Below, piece by piece: positions 7,701 through 17,201 of a stretch of DNA of 34,549 nucleotides. The notes beneath the pieces are model-generated. The model worked only from the letters and a program-made list of their open reading frames with translations. It was not told the origin of the DNA and ran no database searches. Within the stretch, counting starts at the first letter, position 1. Each line of letters starts with the position of its first letter. Origin of the DNA: an uncultured bacterium (GTDB taxonomy: Bacteria > Patescibacteriota > Minisyncoccia > Minisyncoccales > UBA5738); assembly GCA_903847095.1 (NCBI GenBank), contig CAINCQ010000002.1:1-34549 (forward strand), in the 5' to 3' direction. The translations under genes were made by a program, and so were the position numbers.

Positions 7701-10700
7701 TTGGAAGCGGTACCTCCGCCAACAATACGGTAACCATCAACGCTTCCTTGTATACACTGGCCGTGTCCGGCACGATTACCATTCCCAAGGCTAATACCGG
7801 TTACTCAAACACAATGGCCGTTGCTACCGGTATTTTAACCGCCGGGACCCTGGCTTTCACCAACGGCGGCGCCGCCGGCACCACACAACAGGTTACGATT
7901 TCCACCGGACATGCGACAATTACCGGCGATGTTACCCAAAGCGGCAGTACCGGCAGCGCTTCCATTATTTTTAGCAGTACCGGGACTTTGACCTTGGGCG
8001 GCGCGCTGTTCACTTTATCCACGGGCACCATGACGCAAGTTGCCGCCTCAACCGTGGAATATCACGGGACGGTCAACCAGACGATCCAAACATTTTCTTA
8101 TCGTAATTTAACGATCAGCAACAGCGGCGGTGCCGTGGCGGCCTTGGCTACGGCCACTCCTATCGTTAACGGAGCATTAACGGTCAATGCCGGGTCGATT
8201 CTCGACGTTTCGTATGCTTTGGGAGGAACCACCAAGCCCACCAGTTTGGCCTTGTATTGCGGCGCTACCACCGGCTCCGACATTACGGGTTCGGGCTCAA
8301 TAGCTCTGGGAGGAAATGTCACCGTGACAAGTGCTGGTACCGGTACCGACGGCGCGGTTGTTGTTCCGTCGATCGCCTTAGGCTCGACGCGGACTTTTAC
8401 GGTGGCTGACGACGGGAGCGCGGCCAATACCGATTTAACCCTTTCCGGGGCGGTTAGCGGTTCCGGTCTTGGGATTACCAAAGCCGGCGCCGGCCAGATG
8501 TATCTTTCGGCGAACAATACTTATACGGGAGCCGTAACGATCAGTGCCGGAACTATCATTGCCAATACTTTGGCCAATTCCGGGTCCAACAGTTCCTTGG
8601 GCACCGGCGGCGGAACGCCGGAGATTTCGATGGCGGCCGGCACAACTTTGCGATATGTCGGATCGGGGCACTCCTCCAGCCGCGCGATCACGCTCACGGG
8701 AACCGGGGTCACTCTTGACGCTGAAGGCTCCGGAACAATGACGTTGAGCGGCGCGGTGAGCGGCAGTACTTATGCCCTGGTGCTCGACGGGGCCGGTAAT
8801 GGGGCGGAAGGCGGGGTGATTGGCACAAGCACGGGTACCGTTACTAAAAATGGCGGCGGTACCTGGACCGTTTCCGGGAACAGTACGTACACTGGTTTAA
8901 CTACCATTAATGTAGGTACGCTAAAGCTCGGCGGCGTGGGCTCCGGATCGTATTCACCCTTGGGAACCACCGGCTCGGGCACCGTGGTTGCCGCCACCAG
9001 CGCGGCCTTGGATCTGGGCGGTTACCAGCTGGTGACCGCCGAAGCGCTGACTCTCAACGGCACCGGCGTATCCAACGGCGGCGCCTTGATGAATTCCGGC
9101 GCGGGAACTACTTACAGCGGCTTGATTACTCTGGGTAGCACCGGCGTCAGTATTTGTGGCGGTTCGGGCACGATCAACATCAGCAACGCCAGCACGATCG
9201 CCGGTTCCGGTTTTGCTCTGACGCTTTGCGGCGCGGCCGGCGGAACACTGGGCAGTATTCTGGGCACGGGCGCGGGTACCCTGACCGTCAATGCCAGCAA
9301 CGGCACCTGGATCCTTTCCAACTCCAATACTTATACCGGCCTGACGACGATCAGCGCGGGCACGCTTAAGCTGGGCGGTGATACGCCTTTGGGAACCACG
9401 GGAGCGGGCACCGTGGTTTCCGTCACCGGCGCGGCCCTGGATCTGGGCGGTTTTACGCTGGGTACTTCCGAAGCGCTGACTCTCAACGGTACCGGCGTAT
9501 CCGCCGGCGGCGCGTTGATGAATTCCGGCGGGGCAGCTACTTACACCGGTTTGATCACTCTGGGCAGCAGCGGTGTCAATATTTGCGGCGGTTCGGGTAC
9601 GATCAACATCAGCAACGCCAGCACGATCGCCGGTTCCGGTTTTGCTCTGACGCTTTGCGGCGCGGCCGGCGGAACACTGGGCAGTATTCTGGGTACGGGC
9701 GCGGGCACACTCACTGTCAGCAACGGCACCTGGATTGTTTCCAATTCCAATACTTATACCGGTTTGACCACGATCAGCGCGGGCACGCTTAAGCTGGGCG
9801 CTACGGGTGGTGCCACCTACACGCCGCTGGGAACCGTCGGCGGGGGTGTCCAGGTTTCCGCCACCGGCGCGGCCCTGGATCTGGGCGGTTTCCTGCTGGG
9901 TACTTCCGAGGCCTTGACTCTCAACGGTACCGGCGTATCTGCTGGCGGCGCGCTGATGAATTCCGGCGGAAACACTACTTATAATGGCGCCGTCACTTTG
10001 GGCAGCGCCAGCGTCATCGGTACAACCGGAAATATAATTTTGGGCGGCGGTATGACCGGGGGCGGATATGGGTTGACCAAAGTGGGCGCGGGCAGTTTAA
10101 GTTTGGGCAGTGGGACCGTGGCGTTGGGCGCGCTGACGGTCGGCGCGGGAACGCTCGTTTCAACTTCCGGCACCATGACTGTGACCGGCGACTTTGCCAA
10201 CAACAGTACTTTTACCCATAATTCCGGAACGGTTAATTTCAGCGGCACAGCGCAAAACATCAGTGGTTCCGGATCTTTGGCTTTTAATAATCTGACTTTA
10301 TCCAATTCCGGCACCAAGACTTTTTCCAAGCTTTTTTCGGTTGTGGCCAACCTGACGCTTAACGGTGCTCAAGCCAGCTTGGCAACCGGCACTACTTCTA
10401 CGTCAAACCAATTATATTTTGTTGCGGCTCTCCAACCGCCCGGTACTTTTGGTTCCACGAGCTCTGCGGCTACTTATAAAAACGATACTTATTTTGCCGC
10501 GACCAACGGTATTGTAAGCGTTGCCGCCGGAGGTTGCGTGCCCGGAACCTGGCAAGGGTCAACCAGTGCTTGGGCTACCCCGACCAACTGGTGCAACAAT
10601 ACTTTACCGGACGCGTCGACCGATGTTATCATTCCGTCGGCCGGCACTCAGCCGATCATCAGCGCGGCCGGCAGTCTTTGCAGAAACATCACTATCAACA

Positions 10701-13700
10701 GCGGCGCTTCGCTAACGATATCCGGCACTTACGGTTTAACGGTTAGTGGTAACTGGGTGAACAACGGCGGTACTTTTACCGCGAACAGCAGTACCGTAAC
10801 TTTCAATGGCGTTTCCAAAACCATCGGCGGCAGCAGCAGTACCACTTTTTACAACGTATCCACCAGCGGCAGTGCGACCATTACCACCGCTTACGCCACC
10901 ACCATCGGCGGCGCGCTTTCCATTGCCGACGGCACCACCTTTACCGCCGCGGGTTTTGACCTGACGGTGACCGGAACAACTACCGTAGGCGGAGGATCCA
11001 CCGGCAGTTTGGTCATCAGCAATGCCACCGGCGCCAAGACCTTTACCGGCGATGTGACTATCGCCGCGGGCGCGACCTGGAACAACTCAGCTAACGAAAT
11101 AGTCAGCTTTGGCGGATCGCTGGCCGTCAATTCCGCAGCGAGCAATATCACCTGGGGCACCGCGGCCCAGACCTTTACCGGCGCGAGCAAATCGATCACT
11201 ACTACCCAGACGTCGCAAACCTATATCATTCCTTACCTGTCGGTTACCGGAACTTTGACCAACAGTCTGGCCAGCACCAATGAGTTGACGGTTTCCACAA
11301 CCTTGGATGGCAACGGTGGATTGACCCAAGGTGCCAATGCCAATCTGAATATCGGCGGCACGTCGGGCATCACCACCCTGACTGCCAGCGCCTCGGGCAA
11401 CACCGTGGACTACACCGCCGCGGCCCAGACCGTGCACAGCAACACTTATTACAACCTGACGCTCTCGGGCAGCGGCACCGATGTTTTGCAATCCGGCACC
11501 ACGGCCGTCGGCGGCGACTTGATTTTGAGCGGCACAGTTGCCACCGCGACGGCGGCGAATTTAACCATTAGCGGTGCCCTTGGGATTAATAACGGCACCA
11601 CTTTTACCGCCGCGGGCTATGACTTGACGGTGACCGGTACTACCGTTGTGGGCGGCGGATCCACCGGCAGCTTGGTGATTAATTCGGCCACCGGCACCAA
11701 AACATTTGGCAATGTGACCATTTCCGCGGGCGCGACTTGGAACAATTCGGCCAATGAAATCGTCAGCTTTGGCGGATCACTGGCCGTCAATTCCGCGGCG
11801 AGCAATATTACCTGGGGCACCGCGGCCCAGACCTTTACCGGCGCGAGCAAATCGATCACTACTTCGCTGACGTCCCAAACCTACATCATTCCTTACTTGT
11901 CGGTTACCGGGTCTTTGACCAACAGTCTGGCCAGCACCAATACGTTGACCGTTTCCACAACCTTGGATGGCAACGGCGGATTGACCCAGGATACCAATGC
12001 CAATCTGAATATCGGCGGCACGTCGGGCATCACCACCCTGACTGCCAGCGCCTCGGGCAACACCGTGAATTACACCGCCGCGGCCCAGACCGTGCACAGC
12101 AACACTTATTACAACCTGACCTTATCGGGCAGCGGTACCGATGTTCTGCAAACCGGTACCACCGCCATCGGCGGCAACCTGACTTTGAGCGGTACGGTGG
12201 CCACGGCGACGGTAGTGGGCTTGACCGTAACCGGCAATGTTTCCCTCGGTAACGGCACCACCTTTACCGCCGCGGGATTTGACCTGACGGTGACCGGAAC
12301 GACCACCGTAGGCGGGGGATCCACCGGCAGTTTGGTAATCTCTTCGGCCACCGGCGCCAAGACCTTTACGGGCAATGTGACTATCGCCGCGGGCGCCACC
12401 TGGAACAATTCCGGCAATGAAATCGTCAGCTTTGGCGGATCATTGGCGGTCAATTCCGCGGCGAGCAATATCACCTGGGGTACCGCGGCCCAGACCTTTA
12501 CCGGCGCGAGCAAATCAATTACCACTAATTTAACTTCTCAAACCTATATCATTCCTTATCTGTCGGTTACCGGAACTCTGACCAACAGCTTAGCCAGTAC
12601 CAATACGCTGACGGTTTCTACCACTTTGGATGGAGGCGGCACGCTGACCCAGGATACCAATGCCAATCTGAATATCGGCGGCACGTTGGGCATTACCACC
12701 CTGACCGCCAGCGCCTCGGGCAACACCGTGAATTACACTGCCGCGGCCCAGACTGTGCACAGTAACACTTATTACAACCTGACCTTATCGGGCAGCGGTA
12801 CCGATGTTCTGCAAACCGGTACCACCGCCATCGGCGGCAACCTGACTTTGAGCGGTACGGTGGCCACGGCGACGGTAGTGGGCTTGACCGTAACCGGCAA
12901 TCTTTCTCTCGGTAACGGCACCACCTTTACGGCCGCGGGTTTTGACCTGACCGTTACCGGTACCACCACCGTAGGCGGGGGATCCACCGGCAGTTTGGTG
13001 ATCAACAATGTCAGCGGGACCAAGATCTTTACCGGTTTGGTAACCGTGGCCGCGGGCGCGACCTGGAACAATTCGGGTAACAGCGCGATTACTTTCCGCG
13101 GTGGTATCACCACCAGCGGTGCTTTCACCGCCGGTTCGGGCGTGCAAACCTTTGATACCAACGCGCAAAATCTGACCTGCACCGCGGCCAGTCTTTCTCT
13201 TCCCAATATGACGGTGACCACGATCACGGTAACCGATAAATGCACTGGGATCTATCCCTTGACCGTGAGCACCGCGCTATCGGGCACCGGCGGCCTGACC
13301 CAGGATACCAATGCCAATTTGTACATCGGCGGTACCTCGGGTATCACTACCCTGACTGCCAGCGCCAGTGGCAACACCGTCAATTATTCCGGCACCGCGC
13401 AAAACGTACACAATAACAGTTACCAGAATCTCACTTTATCCGGCTCGGGCAACAAGACCTTTGCCGGTGCCACCACGATCGCCGGAACGCTGGCCATTAC
13501 CGATACCGCGCTGGCCAATTTTGCGACCGGCGCCAACTCCACGGCCAACGCGCTGACCCTGGGCGGAGTCAGCGAGCCTTCCGGGACCTGGGGTTCCACT
13601 CTGGCCGCCAAAACCTACATCAACGATACCTACTTCGCGTCTTCCACCGGTTATGTGACCGTGGCCACGGGCTGCACGGCCGGCAACTGGCTGGGTACGA

Positions 13701-16700
13701 CCAGCACCGATTGGAATATCGCTTCCAACTGGTGCGGGGCAATTCCCGGGGCGACAACCGACGTTACCATTCCTTCCGGCGGCAACCAGCCGTCCATCGG
13801 CGCGGCCAACGGATTGGCGCGCAACCTCACCATCAACAGCGGCGCGACCTTAACGATCTTAAGCACCAACGGCTTAACGGTCAGCGGTAACTGGGCCAAC
13901 AACGGTGGAACCTTAACCGCCAATTCCAGTACCGTAACATTCAACGGTGTTTCCAAAACCATCGGCGGTTCGGGCAGTACCACTTTTTACAACGTATCCA
14001 CCGGCGGTTCGGCGACCATTACCACCGCTTACGCCACTACTATCGGCGGCGCGCTTACCATCGCCGACGGCACTACCTTCACCGCCGCGGGTTATGACCT
14101 GACGGTGACCGGTACCACCACCGTAGGCGGGGGATCCACCGGCAGTTTGGTGATCTCTTCGGCCACCGGCACCAAAACTTTTACCGGCGACGTGACTATC
14201 GCCGCGGGGGCGACCTGGAACAATTCGGGTAACGAAATCGTCAGCTTTGGCGGATCACTGGCGGTCAATTCCGCGGCGAGTAATATCACCTGGGGTACCG
14301 CGGCCCAGACCTTTACCGGTTCCACCAAATCGATCACTACCACCCAGACTTCCCAAACCTACATCATTCCTTACTTGTCGGTTACCGGGTCTTTGACCAA
14401 CAGTCTGGCCAGCACCAATAAGCTGACGGTTTCCACTACTCTGGATGGCGCCGGCGCGTTGACCCAAGATACCAATGCCAATCTGAATATTGGCGGTACT
14501 TCAGGAATTACCGGCTTGACTGCCAGCGCCAGCGGCAACACCGTGAATTACACCGGCACCGCGCAAAACGTTCATAACAACAGCTACCAAAACCTGACTT
14601 TATCCGGCTCGGGCAACAAGACCTTTGCCGGGGCAACGACAATCGCCGCGGGACTGGCCATTACCGATACTGCGCTGGCTAATTTTGCGACCGGCGCTAA
14701 TTCCACGGCCAACGCGCTGACCCTGGGCGGAGCCAGCGAGCCTTCCGGAACCTGGGGTTCCACTCTGGCCGCCAAAACCTACATTAACGATACTTACTTC
14801 GCGTCTTCCACCGGTTATGTGACCGTGGCCACGGGATGCACGGCCGGCAACTGGCTGGGTACGACCAGCACCGATTGGAACATCGCCTCCAACTGGTGCG
14901 GGGGAATTCCCGGGGCGACGACCGATATTACCATTCCTTCCGGCGGCAACCAGCCGTCCATTGGCGCGGCCGGAGGATTGGCGCGCGACATCACCATCAA
15001 CAGCGGCGCGACCTTGACGATCTTGAGTACTAACGGTTTAACGGTCAGCGGCAACTGGACCAACAATGGCGGAACCTTTACGGGTAACAGCAGCACGGTT
15101 ACTTTAAACAAAGCCGGAGGAACCACCCAGGCAATTTCAGGCGACACCAGTTTTTATAACCTTACCGCGACCGCGACCGCGGCCCGCACCCTGCAGTTCG
15201 CGGCGTCATCGGTTACTACGGTTACGCATTTATGGACAGTTACCGGTGCCAGTAACCAGTTGATAACGTTAACTTCATCGACAACGTCCCAATGGAGCGT
15301 TAACCCAACATCGGCTTCGATCTCTTACGTTGATTTGAATTATTCCAACAATACCAGCGGCAGTTTGATTTGCGCGACTTATTCGCAATCGACCTATAAC
15401 AATAATACCAATTGGGCTACGGGCGCCGGAAGCAGCTGTAACGCGGTTCCGACCTTCAATACCGGATTTGAACCGCACGAAGATCCCGTTTCTTACACTA
15501 CCACGCCAACCGACGTCGGCGATTACGTGACCTTTAAAGCTAAGGCTACCGATACCGACGGCAATCAATGGTATCTGGCCATTTGCAAAAGCGACGCCAT
15601 TACTACCAACAGCAACGCCGAGCCCACCTGTACGGGCGGGGACTGGGAGATATCTTCGGCTACCGATTCTGATACCGTCGCGACGGCCGCTTACCAGATT
15701 ACGGCCGGAGAAACCAGCGAGTCATACGATTGGTACGCGTTTGCCTGCGACAAGGTCGCGACATCCCCGGGATGTTCGCCAATGTCGAATAGCGGCACGG
15801 CAACAAATAACGGAACGCCGTTTAGCGTGAACCACGCGCCGGGTTTTACCGCTTCATCCAACGCGGGCAATAAAAATCCGGGCGCGCAGCAAACGGTCAC
15901 GGTTTCCAGCGGCCAATACAGCGACGGCGATAGCGCCGGCAGCCAGGATCAGGTGAAATTGTACGTGTGTCCGACGCAGGCGTTCACCGACGGGGCCAGT
16001 CCGCACTGCAACGTGACCGAATTATGCAGTTCCAGCCTTACTACTCCGGGCAGTCCCATGACCTGTAATTTTAATCTTGCCAATCCCCTTGCGCACGGTA
16101 CCAAGCATTATTATCCCTATGTTGCCGACAGTCATGGTTTGGCGAGCGGCGGAGCCGGTCAGGGCGAAGACAAAACTTATTCGGCGAACGATGTAGCACC
16201 GATAGTTTCGGGCACGCCGACATTCAACGGTTTATCGTCCACCATCGATCTTACCAACGAGGGCGGTACCACCGATATAGTGGTTACCGGCGTCGCCAGC
16301 GACGATAATCTTTGCGACGACCTGGACGCGGCCAATACTTTTGCCAATGCCTGGCTGACATCTTATACCGGCGCCGCTTGCGTTACGAACGCGGGCGCCG
16401 ATGCCAATAAATGTTATTTTCACGCAACCTGTACGCAGACCGGAAGCGATTCTTGCGCCCACGATGGCGTTGATAAAACCGCCGGTTTTTCGTGCACGAT
16501 CCATTTCCAATATTACGCCAATCCGACGGATACCGATTCGCCCTGGGACGGCGACAGCTGGACTGCCACCTTTATCCCGGGCGATGGAACGGGTCCTAGC
16601 GCTACCACCGGTAATTCCGGCGCCAAAACCCTGGACAGCTTCCTGGCCATGTCGTTAGAGACGGGATACGACGCGATTTCTTATCCTAACTTGAACGTGG

Positions 16701-17062
16701 GCGACACCACCGATCCTTTGTTGGAAAAAACCCACGTCGTGGCCAGCGGCAACGTGAGTCTGGACGCCACGGTTTCCGGCACGGATTTGACGAAAAGCGG
16801 GGCCAGCATCGGAGTGGGCTATCAAAAATACGGGCTGGGTACGAGCGCGCCGGCCTGGTCGGCGGGTACCGTGCTGTCGGCCAGCGACGCCGCGGTGGAT
16901 CTAAATTGTTGCAAAAGCGGTTATACCCAAACCCCGGCTTCGGCCCGCATCTGGTGGGGGATCAACATACCGTCCGGCAAACCCAGCGGATCGTACTCCG
17001 GTTCCAATACCATTACGGCGGTGGAAAATGCCTGGTCAAATAGCGGCGACTGGTGCGAGTAG
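4727..17062 (+). CDS. Giant secreted/surface repeat protein (4111 aa) with autotransporter-type beta-strand repeats and Cys-containing C-terminal module
   Basis: N-terminal hydrophobic signal; Pro/Ala/Thr-rich linker; two tandem ~180-aa domains; repeated NTYTGLTTISAGTLKLG motifs; long Gly/Ser/Thr-rich beta repeats; ends NTITAVENAWSNSGDWCE. Confidence 0.9.
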   Translation: MVRRHLKIVKAGLTAAFFLLLFWVVGGQNLITLAEDITPSGNEAVTENPVSAGQAVSGEVKSDPAPAQDVVLPEAAGLPAAVAGATTENPEPDAQPKDQGTTPAEATPTKTTPETDTVPPAEDAGSEQPPAPTVPEKTSDAVPETTPAVNVPSDDASSPKISDSPAQQPATEKSLEAPASEPDAPGNGAQKSKEAPLLNLSKNEDQEVIILPSAIDDNPATGAGEWENFGAAFNHDLADNATPGDFNENNSAYLKIGAGDSGKLKTITFTKFGLSGSQVITNLQLRASLAVLAPVNNSGAQIQVEMNPGTGNSDSWISLGEIPADKEISNAANGGFFLFSMPLPESLSDLEKAKIRFSYQSRENEQVAIYLDSVWLEAVCQAFIGPKLTDILLKYPVVDEKIPVENLIPKNPLPVPLAGELRFFPTALDNEPVNKSLGWQNSEAAFKRDLSEISATSDFNQDNSATLQFDKDGTAGQSKAVTFTVFDGIRDVADKTITNLQLRASLAAMAGKNEGGNGQIEVDYLSGKEGASWISLGSIPVGEGISNAANGGFFLFSLPLPENSGDLAAAKARFSFKPQIGAQGTVYLDALWLEATYEPLPTKEEVIDEKRQKILDRFFKNNENPTFVFASLEDKKNFFQKIFSWAKGEKKEVTAKLINPREEETGNGITIDGQTVKIDNLDARQFRPGRYKIKISVKEGDQATEEEQEFEWGVLTVNSDKSIYKIGDTAQIALGVLNKYGHTVCDAQVVLSITDPGGNTTYPEVAFSDDCEIGNITNKPDYTASFATAAAGTYKIDVIATTPESTQEITDSFEVKDSVDFDVSRTGPTRINPTAEYQMRLRVVANKDYAGKIIDYVPVDFEINAPSGNDNASTTVEIDGNLKKISWDADLKTGQVYNFGYTFKAPEISPYIFLLGPLRIGDFSELRQWQIASDAVYYSVSSTNWDADGVTWSLSSGGSSTSAHPIAGDTAIVELGHAVVVNANAACATLTFGSGTSANNTVTINASLYTLAVSGTITIPKANTGYSNTMAVATGILTAGTLAFTNGGAAGTTQQVTISTGHATITGDVTQSGSTGSASIIFSSTGTLTLGGALFTLSTGTMTQVAASTVEYHGTVNQTIQTFSYRNLTISNSGGAVAALATATPIVNGALTVNAGSILDVSYALGGTTKPTSLALYCGATTGSDITGSGSIALGGNVTVTSAGTGTDGAVVVPSIALGSTRTFTVADDGSAANTDLTLSGAVSGSGLGITKAGAGQMYLSANNTYTGAVTISAGTIIANTLANSGSNSSLGTGGGTPEISMAAGTTLRYVGSGHSSSRAITLTGTGVTLDAEGSGTMTLSGAVSGSTYALVLDGAGNGAEGGVIGTSTGTVTKNGGGTWTVSGNSTYTGLTTINVGTLKLGGVGSGSYSPLGTTGSGTVVAATSAALDLGGYQLVTAEALTLNGTGVSNGGALMNSGAGTTYSGLITLGSTGVSICGGSGTINISNASTIAGSGFALTLCGAAGGTLGSILGTGAGTLTVNASNGTWILSNSNTYTGLTTISAGTLKLGGDTPLGTTGAGTVVSVTGAALDLGGFTLGTSEALTLNGTGVSAGGALMNSGGAATYTGLITLGSSGVNICGGSGTINISNASTIAGSGFALTLCGAAGGTLGSILGTGAGTLTVSNGTWIVSNSNTYTGLTTISAGTLKLGATGGATYTPLGTVGGGVQVSATGAALDLGGFLLGTSEALTLNGTGVSAGGALMNSGGNTTYNGAVTLGSASVIGTTGNIILGGGMTGGGYGLTKVGAGSLSLGSGTVALGALTVGAGTLVSTSGTMTVTGDFANNSTFTHNSGTVNFSGTAQNISGSGSLAFNNLTLSNSGTKTFSKLFSVVANLTLNGAQASLATGTTSTSNQLYFVAALQPPGTFGSTSSAATYKNDTYFAATNGIVSVAAGGCVPGTWQGSTSAWATPTNWCNNTLPDASTDVIIPSAGTQPIISAAGSLCRNITINSGASLTISGTYGLTVSGNWVNNGGTFTANSSTVTFNGVSKTIGGSSSTTFYNVSTSGSATITTAYATTIGGALSIADGTTFTAAGFDLTVTGTTTVGGGSTGSLVISNATGAKTFTGDVTIAAGATWNNSANEIVSFGGSLAVNSAASNITWGTAAQTFTGASKSITTTQTSQTYIIPYLSVTGTLTNSLASTNELTVSTTLDGNGGLTQGANANLNIGGTSGITTLTASASGNTVDYTAAAQTVHSNTYYNLTLSGSGTDVLQSGTTAVGGDLILSGTVATATAANLTISGALGINNGTTFTAAGYDLTVTGTTVVGGGSTGSLVINSATGTKTFGNVTISAGATWNNSANEIVSFGGSLAVNSAASNITWGTAAQTFTGASKSITTSLTSQTYIIPYLSVTGSLTNSLASTNTLTVSTTLDGNGGLTQDTNANLNIGGTSGITTLTASASGNTVNYTAAAQTVHSNTYYNLTLSGSGTDVLQTGTTAIGGNLTLSGTVATATVVGLTVTGNVSLGNGTTFTAAGFDLTVTGTTTVGGGSTGSLVISSATGAKTFTGNVTIAAGATWNNSGNEIVSFGGSLAVNSAASNITWGTAAQTFTGASKSITTNLTSQTYIIPYLSVTGTLTNSLASTNTLTVSTTLDGGGTLTQDTNANLNIGGTLGITTLTASASGNTVNYTAAAQTVHSNTYYNLTLSGSGTDVLQTGTTAIGGNLTLSGTVATATVVGLTVTGNLSLGNGTTFTAAGFDLTVTGTTTVGGGSTGSLVINNVSGTKIFTGLVTVAAGATWNNSGNSAITFRGGITTSGAFTAGSGVQTFDTNAQNLTCTAASLSLPNMTVTTITVTDKCTGIYPLTVSTALSGTGGLTQDTNANLYIGGTSGITTLTASASGNTVNYSGTAQNVHNNSYQNLTLSGSGNKTFAGATTIAGTLAITDTALANFATGANSTANALTLGGVSEPSGTWGSTLAAKTYINDTYFASSTGYVTVATGCTAGNWLGTTSTDWNIASNWCGAIPGATTDVTIPSGGNQPSIGAANGLARNLTINSGATLTILSTNGLTVSGNWANNGGTLTANSSTVTFNGVSKTIGGSGSTTFYNVSTGGSATITTAYATTIGGALTIADGTTFTAAGYDLTVTGTTTVGGGSTGSLVISSATGTKTFTGDVTIAAGATWNNSGNEIVSFGGSLAVNSAASNITWGTAAQTFTGSTKSITTTQTSQTYIIPYLSVTGSLTNSLASTNKLTVSTTLDGAGALTQDTNANLNIGGTSGITGLTASASGNTVNYTGTAQNVHNNSYQNLTLSGSGNKTFAGATTIAAGLAITDTALANFATGANSTANALTLGGASEPSGTWGSTLAAKTYINDTYFASSTGYVTVATGCTAGNWLGTTSTDWNIASNWCGGIPGATTDITIPSGGNQPSIGAAGGLARDITINSGATLTILSTNGLTVSGNWTNNGGTFTGNSSTVTLNKAGGTTQAISGDTSFYNLTATATAARTLQFAASSVTTVTHLWTVTGASNQLITLTSSTTSQWSVNPTSASISYVDLNYSNNTSGSLICATYSQSTYNNNTNWATGAGSSCNAVPTFNTGFEPHEDPVSYTTTPTDVGDYVTFKAKATDTDGNQWYLAICKSDAITTNSNAEPTCTGGDWEISSATDSDTVATAAYQITAGETSESYDWYAFACDKVATSPGCSPMSNSGTATNNGTPFSVNHAPGFTASSNAGNKNPGAQQTVTVSSGQYSDGDSAGSQDQVKLYVCPTQAFTDGASPHCNVTELCSSSLTTPGSPMTCNFNLANPLAHGTKHYYPYVADSHGLASGGAGQGEDKTYSANDVAPIVSGTPTFNGLSSTIDLTNEGGTTDIVVTGVASDDNLCDDLDAANTFANAWLTSYTGAACVTNAGADANKCYFHATCTQTGSDSCAHDGVDKTAGFSCTIHFQYYANPTDTDSPWDGDSWTATFIPGDGTGPSATTGNSGAKTLDSFLAMSLETGYDAISYPNLNVGDTTDPLLEKTHVVASGNVSLDATVSGTDLTKSGASIGVGYQKYGLGTSAPAWSAGTVLSASDAAVDLNCCKSGYTQTPASARIWWGINIPSGKPSGSYSGSNTITAVENAWSNSGDWCE
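10931..12960 (+). repeat. Three tandem ~660-bp coding repeats (period 660-663 bp) plus the start of a fourth; another copy at ~14060-14640
   Basis: GGCACCACCTTTACCGCCGCGGG...GACGGTGACCGG recurs at ~10931, 11594, 12254, 12917 and ~14070; units encode near-identical ~220-aa sequences. Confidence 0.9.
13390..15110 (+). repeat. Higher-order ~1164-bp direct repeat inside the giant gene
   Basis: FAGATTIA...TYFASSTGYVTVATGCTAGNWLGTTSTDWNIASNWCG...GNQPSIGAA occurs twice, with aaaacctacat(c/t)aacgatac at ~13610 and ~14774. Confidence 0.85.
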
Positions 17063-17201
17063 CGGAAGCGCTTCGCGATCGGTTTTCCGCTCATCGTTTG
17101 GGCTGTTGATAACTTTATTGCGAATTAATTTCGGCATAGTATAATAAATAATTAATGTCCATTATTTATATTGGATCAGATATAAGTTTCCTTTTATTAT
17201 T

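Noticed and set aside
10900-13080. CRISPR-like periodic repeats
   Set aside because: The repeats are long in-frame coding units with no short repeat/spacer pattern; no cas genes seen.
7801-15147. Many minus-strand Val/Pro/Ala-rich ORFs (e.g. MIDLLAPVKVWAAVPQVILLAAELTAS... repeated)
   Set aside because: Antisense of the repetitive giant gene; the recurrence reflects the sense-strand repeats.
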